Notes under the pieces: model-generated
Seen by the model: the letters and a program-made list of their open reading frames with translations, nothing else
Database searches by the model: none
What the model was told of the DNA's origin: nothing
Assembly (NCBI RefSeq): GCF_009711265.1
Contig: NZ_WMII01000024.1
Location: 1-41,835 of the forward strand
Length of the DNA: 41,835 nucleotides
Origin: Paracoccus shanxieyensis
GTDB lineage: Bacteria > Pseudomonadota > Alphaproteobacteria > Rhodobacterales > Rhodobacteraceae
Direction: 5' to 3'
In this document: positions 41,682 to 41,835 of the stretch, one piece after another
Layout: every line of letters starts with the position of its first letter
Numbering within the stretch: position 1 is the stretch's first letter
Translations under genes and position numbers: made by a program

Positions 41682-41835
41682 GCTCATCACCGCCTGCACC
41701 GCCTTTTGCCACCGCCTATATTTCTGGTCCCTCAGCTTGTCATCCATCTGCGGCGTGAACTGGCGGTTCAGCTGCCAGCGCTTTGCGAACTGGTCTGGCG
41801 GGGGGCAGAGGCCTGCCTGCAGCCCGGCCAGATAG
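41673..41835 (-). CDS. glpK: Glycerol kinase (C-terminal 53 residues)
   Basis: Only the 3' end of this gene is in the window. The translation starts YLAGLQAGLCPPPDQFAKRW and continues with RQFTPQMDD, the well-known C-terminus of glycerol kinases of the FGGY family, which make glycerol 3-phosphate from glycerol and ATP. It ends at a TGA at 41675-41673, inside a 10-bp hairpin. The catalytic part and any operon partners lie past the right edge. Another FGGY kinase is possible but less likely, given the AGLQAGLCPP motif. Confidence 0.82.
   Translation of the reverse strand, partial: YLAGLQAGLCPPPDQFAKRWQLNRQFTPQMDDKLRDQKYRRWQKAVQAVMSAA

Noticed and set aside
1..41835. CRISPR array, prophage or intact insertion sequence
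   Set aside because: No regularly spaced repeats, no Cas, phage or transposase motifs and no terminal inverted repeats were seen.

Overview
The window is GC-rich, densely packed bacterial DNA, most likely from an alphaproteobacterium of the Rhodobacteraceae/Paracoccaceae type. The lineage is inferred from an HWE histidine kinase next to a FAT-GUY-type single-domain response regulator, from the mix of TRAP and ABC uptake systems with many GntR/FCD regulators, and from codon use; no rRNA or other marker gene is present to confirm it. Nearly every block is a small catabolic module: a transporter, a few enzymes and a dedicated regulator. This is typical of an accessory megaplasmid, chromid or metabolic island.

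Layout. (1) 1-8015: sugar-acid module with the start of a ketoglutarate-semialdehyde-type aldehyde dehydrogenase, an RraA-fold protein, an IlvD/Edd-family L-arabonate-type dehydratase with all [2Fe-2S] cysteines, a divergent GntR/FCD regulator, a D-2-hydroxyacid dehydrogenase, and a Dpp/Opp-type ABC transporter (two permeases, fused ATPase) that has no binding protein beside it. The same AT-rich 11-mer precedes the dehydratase and the transporter operon. (2) 8171-9792: EamA exporter and TetR regulator. (3) 9866-18055: oxidative L-fucose operon with mutarotase, L-fucose dehydrogenase, L-fuconate dehydratase, CUT2 ABC transporter and L-fuconolactonase, divergent from an IclR regulator. The steps after 2-keto-3-deoxy-L-fuconate are not in the window. 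(4) 18122-21731: CYTH protein, MobA-like nucleotidyltransferase, FAT-GUY response regulator, HWE kinase and a SleB-type lipoprotein. (5) 21802-27371: lactate permease, quinone-linked D-lactate dehydrogenase and a divergent LldR-like regulator with a perfect inverted-repeat operator, then a hydroxyacid dehydrogenase.

(6) 27368-39696 is the most unusual region. It holds 5-oxoprolinase genes (pxpA on one strand, pxpB and pxpC on the other), a complete TRAP transporter, two overlapping GntR genes, a hydroxyacid dehydrogenase lacking the usual catalytic Glu, an M20-family carbamoylase, a LysR regulator, an N-carbamoyl-D-amino-acid hydrolase with an intact Glu-Lys-Cys triad, and a cyclic amidohydrolase. 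Together these look like a system for importing and opening cyclic amides or ureides (5-oxoproline, hydantoins, carbamoyl amino acids). Directly upstream of the amidohydrolase lies a decayed piece of an Opp/Dpp-type ABC ATPase gene, so an older ABC transporter may have been lost here.

(7) 39697-41835: an intergenic region of about 760 bp holding the ABC relic and an AT-rich promoter-like stretch, a glycosyltransferase gene with an amber codon near its natural start, and the 3' end of glycerol kinase.

All functional names rest on reading translated sequence and remembered family motifs. No database search was run.
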